NCBI GenBank assembly: GCA_017694595.1 | Contig: JADIMT010000053.1 | Span: 1-57,267, forward strand | From: Candidatus Ornithospirochaeta stercoripullorum | Lineage (GTDB): Bacteria; Spirochaetota; Spirochaetia; Sphaerochaetales; Sphaerochaetaceae | Direction of reading: 5' to 3' | DNA: 57,267 bases | In this document: piece by piece, positions 30,510-39,900 of the stretch | Layout: every line of letters begins with the position of its first letter | Position numbering within the stretch: the stretch's first letter is position 1 | Translations under genes and position numbers: made by a program | The notes under the pieces: generated by a model | What the model was told of the DNA's origin: nothing | Seen by the model: the letters and a program-made list of their open reading frames with translations, nothing else | Databases searched by the model: none

Positions 30510-31493
30510 TCACGTAGTCTCCCTCAGCACAAGCGTTGGCATGATAACTTTATGCTCGACATATGTACTGTCTTCAATAGCTTTCATCAGTATTTCATAG
30601 CAACTTCTGGAAAGTTCTCCAAGCTTGCTATCGATAGTTGAAAGCCTTGGGTTTGAGATCTTTGAGTATGGAGAATTATCTGTGCCGATTAGGGCAATAT
30701 CGAGTGGAATCTTCTTGCCTATATCAAGCAAATAGCGTGAACCACCAACTGCAAGTATATCGACTGAATAGACAATTGCATCGACATCTGGATGAATGGA
30801 AAGGAGCTTTTCAGTGGCTTCTGCGCCTCCTTCTGCGGAATCCGGACAAGCTGGAATGATATACTCCGGAAGATTTCTTTCACCAACTGCGATCTCATAG
30901 CCTTTAAGCTTCTTCCTGTTTGAAGGTGTGTCATTATTGTTGATGAAAGCTATCTTACGTCTGCCTTGCGCGTAAAGATAGTTCACAGCATCCATCGTAC
31001 CGGAGAGCTCATCAGTTAACACGCTCGACACGTTAGGGAGGCTGAAATATCCGTTCTGGAAGATCACCGGTATTTTCGCCATATACTTTGCGATAGCATT
31101 CTCGACCGCTTCACACTGGAATGTCGAACCGATGAGCACAAGAGCATTGACACGTCTGGAAGCCAGGATCTCTACATACTGAGCCTTGCTCTCATCGCTT
31201 TCACCCGCATTCATAAGAATTGAACAATAACCCTTCTCTATCAAATGCTGGCTGATCATGTACGCACCTTCGATGTGATGCTGGTTACGGATATCAGAAA
31301 CAAGGATTCCGACCATATTAGTATTCTTGTTCACCAAGCCTCTGGCAGCTTCGCTTACTGAGAAATTATGCTCTTTTATAATCTTAAGAACCTTGTCTCT
31401 TGTATCCTTATTGATTCCAGGCCTGTTGTTCAACACCCGGCTGACAGTGCTGGCAGAGACACCTGCTTCCTTTGCTATGTCATAAATAGTCAT
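30510..31493 (-). CDS. LacI-family transcriptional regulator
   Basis: MTIYDIAKEAGVSASTVSRVLNNRPGINKDTRDKVLKII...; start at the second Met. Confidence 0.95.
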   Translation of the reverse strand: MTIYDIAKEAGVSASTVSRVLNNRPGINKDTRDKVLKIIKEHNFSVSEAARGLVNKNTNMVGILVSDIRNQHHIEGAYMISQHLIEKGYCSILMNAGESDESKAQYVEILASRRVNALVLIGSTFQCEAVENAIAKYMAKIPVIFQNGYFSLPNVSSVLTDELSGTMDAVNYLYAQGRRKIAFINNNDTPSNRKKLKGYEIAVGERNLPEYIIPACPDSAEGGAEATEKLLSIHPDVDAIVYSVDILAVGGSRYLLDIGKKIPLDIALIGTDNSPYSKISNPRLSTIDSKLGELSRSCYEILMKAIEDSTYVEHKVIMPTLVLRETT

Positions 31494-31569
31494 CAGCGTC
31501 ACACCTTCTTTTGCAACCAATTATGACATAGGAAAAGAAGCAATTGCAAAATTTTGAAATTTCATTGGA

Positions 31570-32184
31570 TCAGATGATCATGCCTCCTCCAGCCAGCAAA
31601 GTGAATCGATAGCCAGGGTTCTCCAGATGCTTGAGGTCATAAAAACCCGCAATGCCCAGACGGAAATACATATTGCCACTTCTTGTGATGATACCCAGCT
31701 CTCCCATCACGCCATATTCTTCCTCTTTGAAGAATTCCATCGGAGCTGAATCGTTCGGGATATGTGCCATGGCTGTACGATACCATGAATACTGGAAGCT
31801 GCATGTAAGGAATGCTCCAAGAACTGGTGTGAAAAACTGATAGTAAGCAATGCCAGCATAAGCATCCTGTCTTGTATCTATGTCATACGTGATGTATCCG
31901 ATATTCGGTCCACCAGCTTCCGAGATTCCGATGGGAAGCAGTACGCTGTAGCCAGCTGTAGCGCCTATACGCACTTCCTCGAACGGAAAGAATGTGAGAT
32001 CGAGATCCAGTCCTAATGATCTGATTACTGATATAGACTCGCCCATAGCTGGAAAAGATGCCGCTATATCCTCAGATACTATATTCCTATCAGCAGCAAA
32101 TGAGGCACCGATCCAGAGTTCTGGCGCTGCTGATACTCCCGAGAGCGAAAGCACAAGAAGGAAGAATATAGCTGCTCTTTTCAC
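31570..32184 (-). CDS. Putative outer-membrane beta-barrel protein
   Basis: Signal peptide MKRAAIFFLLVLSLSGVSAA; alternating aromatic/hydrophobic pattern. Confidence 0.6.
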   Translation of the reverse strand: MKRAAIFFLLVLSLSGVSAAPELWIGASFAADRNIVSEDIAASFPAMGESISVIRSLGLDLDLTFFPFEEVRIGATAGYSVLLPIGISEAGGPNIGYITYDIDTRQDAYAGIAYYQFFTPVLGAFLTCSFQYSWYRTAMAHIPNDSAPMEFFKEEEYGVMGELGIITRSGNMYFRLGIAGFYDLKHLENPGYRFTLLAGGGMII

Positions 32185-32846
32185 TTTCCGCCTCCGAACC
32201 TGAATCCAGCTCCAAGCGTCACGCCTGCTGTCAGCATTATATACCCATAATCATATACCTGGCTTGTTGAATAGAAGAATTTCATCAGATGCGCATCGTA
32301 AAGCATGGAGAATGAGATGAATACATCATCTGTGACAAAGACCTGGAACGTAGGCTCTATGACGACGCCTACTACAAAGCCTGTCGTAAACCAGTCATAG
32401 CTACCGACGCTGAAGCGTACAGGAAGGAGAAGTTCAACCTGTCCAATATTATACCTGAAGAGAGGCCCCACTCCTAAAAACAGACTAAGATCCTGGCTGG
32501 AGAGAGAGTCATAGACGACATAGTCCCAGTCATAGCCCTCTCCTTCTGGAATGATTGAGCGGGAGTGTACAGGAATGCCAAGATTCGCGAATATGGAGAG
32601 CCCGATACGCGAATCTGATGTAAAGATCAGATCAGCTGTACACCCTATGTTCAGATTATGGCGTTGCAGGAACTCTCCTCCATTGGGATAGCCCGAATCT
32701 ATAGGATAGCCTTGAGGCAGAGGATTCGAGAAAGCATTCGTGTCATATGTCCATCCAAGCGTGCCTCTCACATCTGTCGATACAGCTGCAGACATTGATA
32801 CAGATAAGAAAATGAACAAGAGCAGAAGAAGGAATCTCTTTCTCAT
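32181..32846 (-). CDS. Putative outer-membrane beta-barrel protein
   Basis: Signal peptide MRKRFLLLLLFIFLSVSMSAA; overlaps both neighbouring genes by 4 bp. Confidence 0.6.
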   Translation of the reverse strand: MRKRFLLLLLFIFLSVSMSAAVSTDVRGTLGWTYDTNAFSNPLPQGYPIDSGYPNGGEFLQRHNLNIGCTADLIFTSDSRIGLSIFANLGIPVHSRSIIPEGEGYDWDYVVYDSLSSQDLSLFLGVGPLFRYNIGQVELLLPVRFSVGSYDWFTTGFVVGVVIEPTFQVFVTDDVFISFSMLYDAHLMKFFYSTSQVYDYGYIMLTAGVTLGAGFRFGGGK

Positions 32847-34000
32847 ATGCCCACCGAGAATCCGAATCTCTGCTCTACGTACATCTCTTCAGCAAATACA
32901 GGGTCGTAGGAGCATCCTATCTCATAGAAGAATTCCGCTATGCTGAACACTACAAACTCACAACGGATACCATAGCTTCCAACGCTCTCAAAGATTTTCT
33001 CTTCCAAAAGCGAGTTCTTCACTTTCCCTAAAGCCCAGCCAAGATCCCAGAAGATCGTCACAGATGGATATGTATCACGGCTGTTTACCTGCGGGCCATA
33101 GAAAGTCAAAGACAGACGGTTTGTTATGACATTGGCGGCATTAGGCACATCAGGCCCCCAGATATCCCCGCCTTGGATATAGCTAGGCACTTTATCACCC
33201 ATGATTGCACGGTAAGTGAAGAAGTCATCCAAGACAATACTGAACCACGTTCTCTCCTCTCCATTTGGCACAACGAAAAGCGTCTTTGAGGCCTGTATCT
33301 CATTCCAGGAGACGACAAATGACGCAGAGCCATCTGTAAGCAGCATCCACCTAGGAGCAAAGCGCCAGTACAATCCTGCTTTGATTCCATCTCGCGTTGT
33401 AGTCGTATCGTGCATGAAATCAACCTTCAGCCCTATTGAGATAGACGTCTGAAACACAGATCTGTCATCGCTAAGCTCCGGTGTTCCTGTCAAGAATGAA
33501 TCAGAGGGGAAACGCAACGTGCCATCCTCCTTCCAGAACACTCCTCCTGTATCATCAGGCCCTGTCATCCAAGACAAACGTTCGAACGCCATCTCGAATC
33601 TACCATCGATTGAGACAAATGCCGTAAGCAGGTCGTTATCTGAGAAACCTGTATCAATAAAGCCCTGCGCGAAGAAGAGATTGAATTCATCGAAATGGAC
33701 AGTATATTCCTTTGGGAAATCATATTGCTCCGGATCTTTTGCCATGATAGCACCAGTCAGAGGATCCTGACGCAACGTTCTGTATACAAGCCCGTTATCG
33801 AGACGGAATGCGAATTTAGTCTTGTTTCCTTGGATAAGATCAGGAACAGGGAAATTGAATTGATACTTCACTGAAGTCGGGAATACGCCCTGTCCAAACT
33901 CTGGCTCAGTCCTGATCTCAAACACATGGTAGCCAAAACCGATGGCGGAAAGCGGGAACAGAAGGATCAGAAGAAGCGCAAACAGGATAAATCTCTTCAT
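32843..34000 (-). CDS. Putative periplasmic/outer-membrane protein
   Basis: Signal peptide MKRFILFALLLILLFPLSAIGFG; C-terminal ...EQRFGFSVGI. Confidence 0.6.
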   Translation of the reverse strand: MKRFILFALLLILLFPLSAIGFGYHVFEIRTEPEFGQGVFPTSVKYQFNFPVPDLIQGNKTKFAFRLDNGLVYRTLRQDPLTGAIMAKDPEQYDFPKEYTVHFDEFNLFFAQGFIDTGFSDNDLLTAFVSIDGRFEMAFERLSWMTGPDDTGGVFWKEDGTLRFPSDSFLTGTPELSDDRSVFQTSISIGLKVDFMHDTTTTRDGIKAGLYWRFAPRWMLLTDGSASFVVSWNEIQASKTLFVVPNGEERTWFSIVLDDFFTYRAIMGDKVPSYIQGGDIWGPDVPNAANVITNRLSLTFYGPQVNSRDTYPSVTIFWDLGWALGKVKNSLLEEKIFESVGSYGIRCEFVVFSIAEFFYEIGCSYDPVFAEEMYVEQRFGFSVGI

Positions 34001-34009
34001 ACCATCTCC

Positions 34010-35257
34010 CTAGATTGAGACATAGAACTGCAAAGCACTGTTCTGCCACCAACTTGGATGATCTGGCCAGATTCCACGGATGAAATCATAGCCAACCTGA
34101 TACTCGAATCTGAGGAACCCGAATAGACGGAGCTGGAAACGTGCGGAGAAGCTTGATTGCAATTCCACAGCTCTTGTTATGTTATCTATTTCATTGGCAA
34201 CAGGACCGAACATAAGTGTATTGTAAAGATTGAATTCAATATTTGTATAGCAGTCACCAGCCATGAACTGAGGTCCATTGAAATGTATCCAGATTCTATC
34301 CTCAAGACTGCCTCTGAGCCTATCATCAGGCATCTTGTTCTCTGGCACAACGGAACCTGATACATACTTAAGCGTATTAGAGTGTCCTATGTACATATTC
34401 ATCCAGTTCCAGCCATTTTCCTGTTCCATGGAGAAAATCTCCATCTTCTCTTCAGCAAATAACGATATGAGATAATAATCGCTTTGCACCCCCATCTCCG
34501 TCATGTTATTGAAAAGCCAGGAAGGGCCCGCCTCAAACAACAGCTCAACGCTCACGCCCTCTTCCGCTTCCGCATCTGTAGGTGTATCTCTATCCATATT
34601 GAGAGAGAGAAGCAGATAGAGATAATCAGTGAACACATTCCTATCGCCATTCAGCCATGGATAAGCTGGAAGCGTGCTGTCAAAGGGTTCTCTGAGGCTT
34701 CCATCGCTCCAGACAAAAACTGGAGATGTGAGTCCTCCATGGTCTGGAAGAGAGAACACGACTTCCTCTCTCGCCATCGCAAAACGTGCATTATAGCCAA
34801 GACGGACATTGAAAAGTGAGCCATCGCTGTATAACGGATTCTCCCAGAATCCTTGGTCGAGATAGATATCTATATCAGAACGGGGATTGAAATATGAGAG
34901 CGAGCGCTCCCCTCCATCATTCCAATCTCCACCGCCGAAATAGTGGCCGTTTTCCACCTCTTCATATGTCAATGCCCAGCGTGGGCGGCCTGTGAGGTAA
35001 TCATAATCACGAGAGAGAGAAGCGTTGTTGAACGCGAATGAAAGCTCTATCTGGAATTCAGCCTTATGCTGTTCCGGAATCATATCGATATACTTCTCAA
35101 AACCAAAAGTGGTCCCTAAAGGGAACAAGCCAAGACCAAATCCACTGACACCACCACTGACAGCTTCAATATAAGCATCTAGAGAATAGGACTCCGCGGC
35201 ACATAATGCTGACAAACACAGAAGAAAGAATACAACGAAGCCCAGTATCCGTCTCAT
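34010..35257 (-). CDS. Putative periplasmic/outer-membrane protein
   Basis: Signal peptide MRRILGFVVFFLLCLSALCAAES; C-terminal ...SALQFYVSI; 10 bp from the previous gene. Confidence 0.6.
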   Translation of the reverse strand: MRRILGFVVFFLLCLSALCAAESYSLDAYIEAVSGGVSGFGLGLFPLGTTFGFEKYIDMIPEQHKAEFQIELSFAFNNASLSRDYDYLTGRPRWALTYEEVENGHYFGGGDWNDGGERSLSYFNPRSDIDIYLDQGFWENPLYSDGSLFNVRLGYNARFAMAREEVVFSLPDHGGLTSPVFVWSDGSLREPFDSTLPAYPWLNGDRNVFTDYLYLLLSLNMDRDTPTDAEAEEGVSVELLFEAGPSWLFNNMTEMGVQSDYYLISLFAEEKMEIFSMEQENGWNWMNMYIGHSNTLKYVSGSVVPENKMPDDRLRGSLEDRIWIHFNGPQFMAGDCYTNIEFNLYNTLMFGPVANEIDNITRAVELQSSFSARFQLRLFGFLRFEYQVGYDFIRGIWPDHPSWWQNSALQFYVSI

Positions 35258-35258
35258 T

Positions 35259-36035
35259 CTACTTTTCAAAATCGCAAAGCGTATCAAGGAATGTGAAGCA
35301 AAGATCCATCCAGCTCTGCACACATCGCTCTCTCACGCCGGTCTCACCATATCCTGTGGAAAGTCCATGCCTGCCCCTTGCATAAAGATGAAGCTCGCAC
35401 TCAACACCATGCTCTTCCAGAGCCAATGAGAACTCCACTGATGGTCGATAAGGAACAGAAGCATCCGTGATTGTATGCCAGATAAAGCAAGGCGAGGTAT
35501 CATCATCAACCTGTGTTTCAAGCGAATAGTACGCTTTGAGCCGCTCATCGCCTCCTGTAAGATACATAGTGCTCTCAGCATGTCCGTTCTTGCCCATTGT
35601 CAGTACAGGATAGCAAAGCACTGCGGCATTGGGCTTGGAAAGCTCTCCGTATCTCTTCCAGTGACAGGCAATGGATGCCGCAACATGTCCTCCGGCAGAG
35701 AACCCCATGATGAAGATACTGTCAGGATCGGTGTTCAGTTTCCCGCTATCTTCTCTGATAGCCCTGATAGCCATCGCAGCTTCAGCTTCAGGCCAGGAAG
35801 CCTTAATCTGCTCTCCGATGCTGTATTTCAGCACGAAGACGTTATAACCATGCGAAAAAAGAGGGAAAACAACGGGATCTTCTTCTCTTGGAGAGAGAAG
35901 CTTGTAAGCTCCGCCTGGACATACGATGATGCAGGGCCTCTTGCCATAACAGCCTTCAAGCTTGGCCTGATCTTCGTGGATGTAGCCATAAAGCTCCACT
36001 TTGTTGTCGCCGATAAGATATTTCGCAGTTCTCAT
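35259..36035 (-). CDS. Alpha/beta hydrolase (esterase/lipase)
   Basis: CIIVCPGGAYKLLSPREEDPV...SIFIMGFSAGGHVAASIACHW...GRHGLSTG. Confidence 0.88.
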   Translation of the reverse strand: MRTAKYLIGDNKVELYGYIHEDQAKLEGCYGKRPCIIVCPGGAYKLLSPREEDPVVFPLFSHGYNVFVLKYSIGEQIKASWPEAEAAMAIRAIREDSGKLNTDPDSIFIMGFSAGGHVAASIACHWKRYGELSKPNAAVLCYPVLTMGKNGHAESTMYLTGGDERLKAYYSLETQVDDDTSPCFIWHTITDASVPYRPSVEFSLALEEHGVECELHLYARGRHGLSTGYGETGVRERCVQSWMDLCFTFLDTLCDFEK

Positions 36036-36101
36036 AACAAAGATTGTACATTATACGGCAAGAAATGCAAACTTGCCATATTCTGTCCATTTTCTCTATT
36101 G

Positions 36102-37553
36102 TCAGACGCGATAGATGTGATGGACATCCATTGCATCTGAGGAAATCAAAGTGCTCTTACCTGTCTCTGTATCGTAAAGGTAAGTTCCAACAATATTGCC
36201 TGTCAGACTTGCATTATAGATGACGTCGCCTTCTTCAGTAACAAAGACACCGGAATCCTCCAGGATACCTTCAATTTCGATAGTCTCAATATTACCTGCA
36301 GAGAAATCAGCCTTATACACTTTGCCAGGCCTTATCCAATAGAGAGCGGAATCAGTATGGAAAGCTCCTGAAATCGGAAAAGGAAACCATGAGTCATCAT
36401 TCAAATCAAGATAAGTCTTATCTGTTATGTCTCCGTTCCCGTCAACAAGTGCACGCACAATGATCCTGAACCTGTTCTCAGCTCTGATGAGCTCTGTGTA
36501 TCCATCATGGAAAACAGAGAAGCTGGAATTCTTGTTGCTGCCATAATTGTATGATGTCACGCTTTCAGCAATCTGGAAGGTTTCAGCCTCTTCTGTCCTG
36601 ACCTCTCCTTTTTCCATATCGATGACAACTTTGGAAATTACAAACGAGTAGCTATTATTGGAAATGTCGAAATTTCTTGTGAACAGGTTGTTACCGACTC
36701 TGAAAATCGTCGAAGAAAGAGAATCGTCTCTGGTGATTTCTTGTTCTAAATGGATATCCTCGCCTGTCGTGTCATAGACTTTCAGATAGCTCTTAACCTC
36801 CTCTTTGTCGTTGTCCTCAACATCATCCTGGATTATGACGTAATCATCTGTGTAGAGCGTGACATCCATAGGAAGTTTGTCCTTGCTGTTGTTTACAGCT
36901 GTCATTCCAGCATCTGGGTTGTCCTTCAGCATCGTCCATAGCACTCCATCATCGGAGAAGAGGAAGATCCTGTTGTCAGAATAGCCATACGAACCATCAG
37001 CACTGCTGAAGACCGAGAAATCGAGGCTTTCAGGACCTTCCGGGTTCATTGGATTATTAAGGATATATGTCTTGCCAGTATCTGTATCCATGTACGCGAT
37101 ATTATCGCCAACAACTGTACGGACTATGTCTATGCTCAACTTGCCATCAGCGAAAAGAGGTATTGAATCGACAACAACAAGCGTATCGAAAACACAGAGG
37201 AAACTATGATTTCCAACCGGCAGTAGCTGGCACTCTGATGAAGAAGAGAACACGAGCATATCCTCATCTTCTGTCTGGAATACAAGTGGCTGGAAAGTAT
37301 TATCCGAAGAAGCGTAAGAGAGATAGCTTCGGGAAGATATTCCGGAGGAGCTATCGGTTGCAGCACTGAAACCTGAAGCACTGCTTTCTGTTTTAAAGCT
37401 GACAGATGTCAACGAAGAAATATCTTCCGCCACCATCTGCATCGACGGGCTGACATCAGCCTCATCATCTCCGCCTTCATCTTTTCCAGGATTAAATGCG
37501 CAGGAACAGAGCAATATGATTGCGATAATCGTCAACAGAACAGTTTTTCTCAT
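36102..37553 (-). CDS. Putative lipoprotein
   Basis: Lipobox MRKTVLLTIIAIILLCSC; no recognised domain. Confidence 0.7.
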   Translation of the reverse strand: MRKTVLLTIIAIILLCSCAFNPGKDEGGDDEADVSPSMQMVAEDISSLTSVSFKTESSASGFSAATDSSSGISSRSYLSYASSDNTFQPLVFQTEDEDMLVFSSSSECQLLPVGNHSFLCVFDTLVVVDSIPLFADGKLSIDIVRTVVGDNIAYMDTDTGKTYILNNPMNPEGPESLDFSVFSSADGSYGYSDNRIFLFSDDGVLWTMLKDNPDAGMTAVNNSKDKLPMDVTLYTDDYVIIQDDVEDNDKEEVKSYLKVYDTTGEDIHLEQEITRDDSLSSTIFRVGNNLFTRNFDISNNSYSFVISKVVIDMEKGEVRTEEAETFQIAESVTSYNYGSNKNSSFSVFHDGYTELIRAENRFRIIVRALVDGNGDITDKTYLDLNDDSWFPFPISGAFHTDSALYWIRPGKVYKADFSAGNIETIEIEGILEDSGVFVTEEGDVIYNASLTGNIVGTYLYDTETGKSTLISSDAMDVHHIYRV

Positions 37554-37599
37554 TTTCTTCTCCTATAAAAAGTCAGGTTCAACCACTTTTCCTGTGGGT

Positions 37600-38010
37600 T
37601 CAGATGAGTAGGCTTACACCTATCCGTACACCATTCTCAGGCTTTGGGACCAGGACTACCACACTGAGCATCAGAACAACTGGCCAAGCACCCCGACGGA
37701 CACATTAGCGACCATCTTATGCCTTCCGACAAAGAACATTATATCACCTTCTATTGTCTATCGTAGCAAAGATATGGCCATGAAGCTTGAACTCATCAAT
37801 GGCAATGACTCTTGTCTGCATCTCAGGCCTGATTAGGCTTCTCCTTTATTGCCCTCCTCATGAGGTCGCGGAATGAGACTGTCCACCCTTCCTTCCACTG
37901 AGTATATCCTGGCAAGGTTCTCAAGCTCCTTCTTCCATTCTCCAAGAATGGCGATGTATATATAACATTGTCCATAGTGGTTGCTCCTTGACTTGCTTTT
38001 TGCGATTACA
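37600..38010. pseudogene. Scrambled transposase debris
   Basis: Minus-strand fragment ...QTRVIAIDEFKLHGHIFATIDNRR among stops/frameshifts. Confidence 0.45.
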
Positions 38011-38136
38011 AATCGTAGGAGATACCGCTCACTTCTTCTATCTACACCTTTCCAGCTTTAGCAATACAGTATATGAAATAAGAAGTATCAAAATATTGCT
38101 ACTCTAAAAGCAGACAGCTAGATATGGCAAAATTAA

Positions 38137-38219
38137 ATTTCACCCTTCAAATAATAAAAATTTCACCCTATAACTTTTATTAATCTCACACTTCAATTTT
38201 CATAAATATTACCCTTTAG
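38137..38219 (+). repeat. Four direct repeats at exact 23-bp period upstream of the DUF4143 ATPase
   Basis: ATTTCACCCTTCAA (38137), ATTTCACCCTATAA (38160), ATCTCACACTTCAA (38183), ATATTACCCTTTAG (38206). Confidence 0.85.
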
Positions 38220-38255
38220 ATTGATTTAATACTTAGGATAAAATAAAATAGAATC

Positions 38256-39539
38256 ATGAAAGACAGAATATATATGCCAAGGATTATTGATCCAATCATC
38301 ACAGACAGACTAAGTTGGAAAGGAGCTGTATGTGTCGAGGGTCCTAAATGGTGTGGCAAGACACGGAGCTGTGAGGAGCAGGCAAAAAGTACCTTTCTTG
38401 TAGGGAATCCCGAAGGAAACTATGCAAACAGAAATCTTGCAGAGCTGAGTCCATCCCTTGCACTTAAGGGAGAGACTCCGCACCTTATTGATGAATGGCA
38501 GGAAGTTCCACCTCTCTGGGATGCGGTGAGGATGGAGGTGGACAAACGCTCTGAAAATGGACAATTCATTCTTACAGGTTCTTCAAGTCCAAGAAAGAAG
38601 ACTACCCTTCATAGCGGTACTGGACGTATAACAAAGCTGCGGATGCGAAGCATGAGCCTGTTTGAGTCAGGGGACTCATCAGGAAAAGTCACAATCAGTT
38701 CTCTTTTCAATGACTCTTTTGAGGATTGCATGACAGGTAATGTGGAACTTGCTTTCATTGCGGAGCTTATTGTACGTGGCGGATGGCCTGGCATTCTTGG
38801 ATACGGAGAACATGCTTATATCGAAAACAGCAGAGATTATATAAATAGTTTTCTTTCAGAAGATCTCCTGAAGCTTGATGATGATAAAGTACGCAGGGAT
38901 GTAAGGAAGATCGGCTATCTTCTCGCCTCTCTTGCAAGAAATGAATCAACAACAGCTACGGTAGCAAGTCTCTGCAGGGATATCAAGGCAGCAACGAATA
39001 CTGATGTAAAAGAAGATACAGTGAACGAATATCTTGATCTTCTTAACCGCAGTTTCCTTATTGAAAATCAGGAGCCTTTTACTTTCTCATCCAGGTCAAG
39101 CAGAAGACTTAAGCAGGCACCAAAACGCCATCTTACAGACCCCTCCCTTTCCTGTGCACTGCTGTCCCTGACTCCAGCAAAGCTCATGAAAGATCTAGAG
39201 ACATTCGGCTTCATGTTTGAAGCTATTGCGGAAAGAGATCTTGCAATCTATGCCGCCTCATTGAACGGCAGACTTTGCCATTATCAGGATTATGGCAACA
39301 AGGAAATAGATGCTGTCCTTGAACTTGATGATGGTAGATGGGGAGCTTTCGAGATAAAACTTGGTGCAAATCAAATTGATAAAGCCGCTGACAACCTTCT
39401 CAAAATCAGCAAACTCATTACAACTGACAACCCGGAAAATGCACCAGCATTTCTTGCTGTGATATGCGGGTTGTCAAAAGCCGCGTACCAAAGACAAGAC
39501 GGAGTCTATATTCTACCCTTGACAGCACTGAAGCCATAA
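38256..39539 (+). CDS. AAA ATPase with DUF4143 domain
   Basis: RIIDPIITDRLSWKGAVCVEGPKWCGKTRSCEEQA...PHLIDEWQEVPPLWDAVR...FILTGSSSP...KEIDAVLELDDGRWGAFEIKLG. Confidence 0.9.
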   Translation: MKDRIYMPRIIDPIITDRLSWKGAVCVEGPKWCGKTRSCEEQAKSTFLVGNPEGNYANRNLAELSPSLALKGETPHLIDEWQEVPPLWDAVRMEVDKRSENGQFILTGSSSPRKKTTLHSGTGRITKLRMRSMSLFESGDSSGKVTISSLFNDSFEDCMTGNVELAFIAELIVRGGWPGILGYGEHAYIENSRDYINSFLSEDLLKLDDDKVRRDVRKIGYLLASLARNESTTATVASLCRDIKAATNTDVKEDTVNEYLDLLNRSFLIENQEPFTFSSRSSRRLKQAPKRHLTDPSLSCALLSLTPAKLMKDLETFGFMFEAIAERDLAIYAASLNGRLCHYQDYGNKEIDAVLELDDGRWGAFEIKLGANQIDKAADNLLKISKLITTDNPENAPAFLAVICGLSKAAYQRQDGVYILPLTALKP

Positions 39540-39584
39540 AGAGAACTTCCAGGAGAAAGCCATGAGATTACCAGGAGAGTTACA

Positions 39585-39900
39585 AGCTTTTTTATGAGCT
39601 GATACGGAACAACAAGCTTCTCTTCACCCACGGCCTTGTAAAGGAGTCTCTGGATAAGGAACTGAGATGGCAGACCTCATCTCCGGTATAATAGACACCT
39701 GCAATGGGACAGAGAACAGACATTTCCAGTGGTTTGCAAGGCTTCTGAGGAACCACTTCGGAGGGATAATCGCACATGCCTTCCTTACTCATCTGGCAAG
39801 GTGGAAGGGATGAACAACATGCTCAAGGCTGTCAGACTTCAGGCTTATGGCTACAGGGATGATGAATACTTCTTTCTCAATCCTTCAGTGGAATCTGGAA
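39585..39900 (+). pseudogene. ISL3-family transposase remnant (C-terminal)
   Basis: SYKLFYELIRNNKLLF / HFQWFARLLRNHFGGIIAHA / LPYSSGKVEGMNNMLKAVRLQAYGYRDDEYFFL in different frames. Confidence 0.75.

Noticed and set aside
38137-38219. The 23-bp periodic array as CRISPR
   Set aside because: The repeated part is about 14 bp with 9-bp AT-rich spacers, too short for CRISPR; no cas genes in the window.
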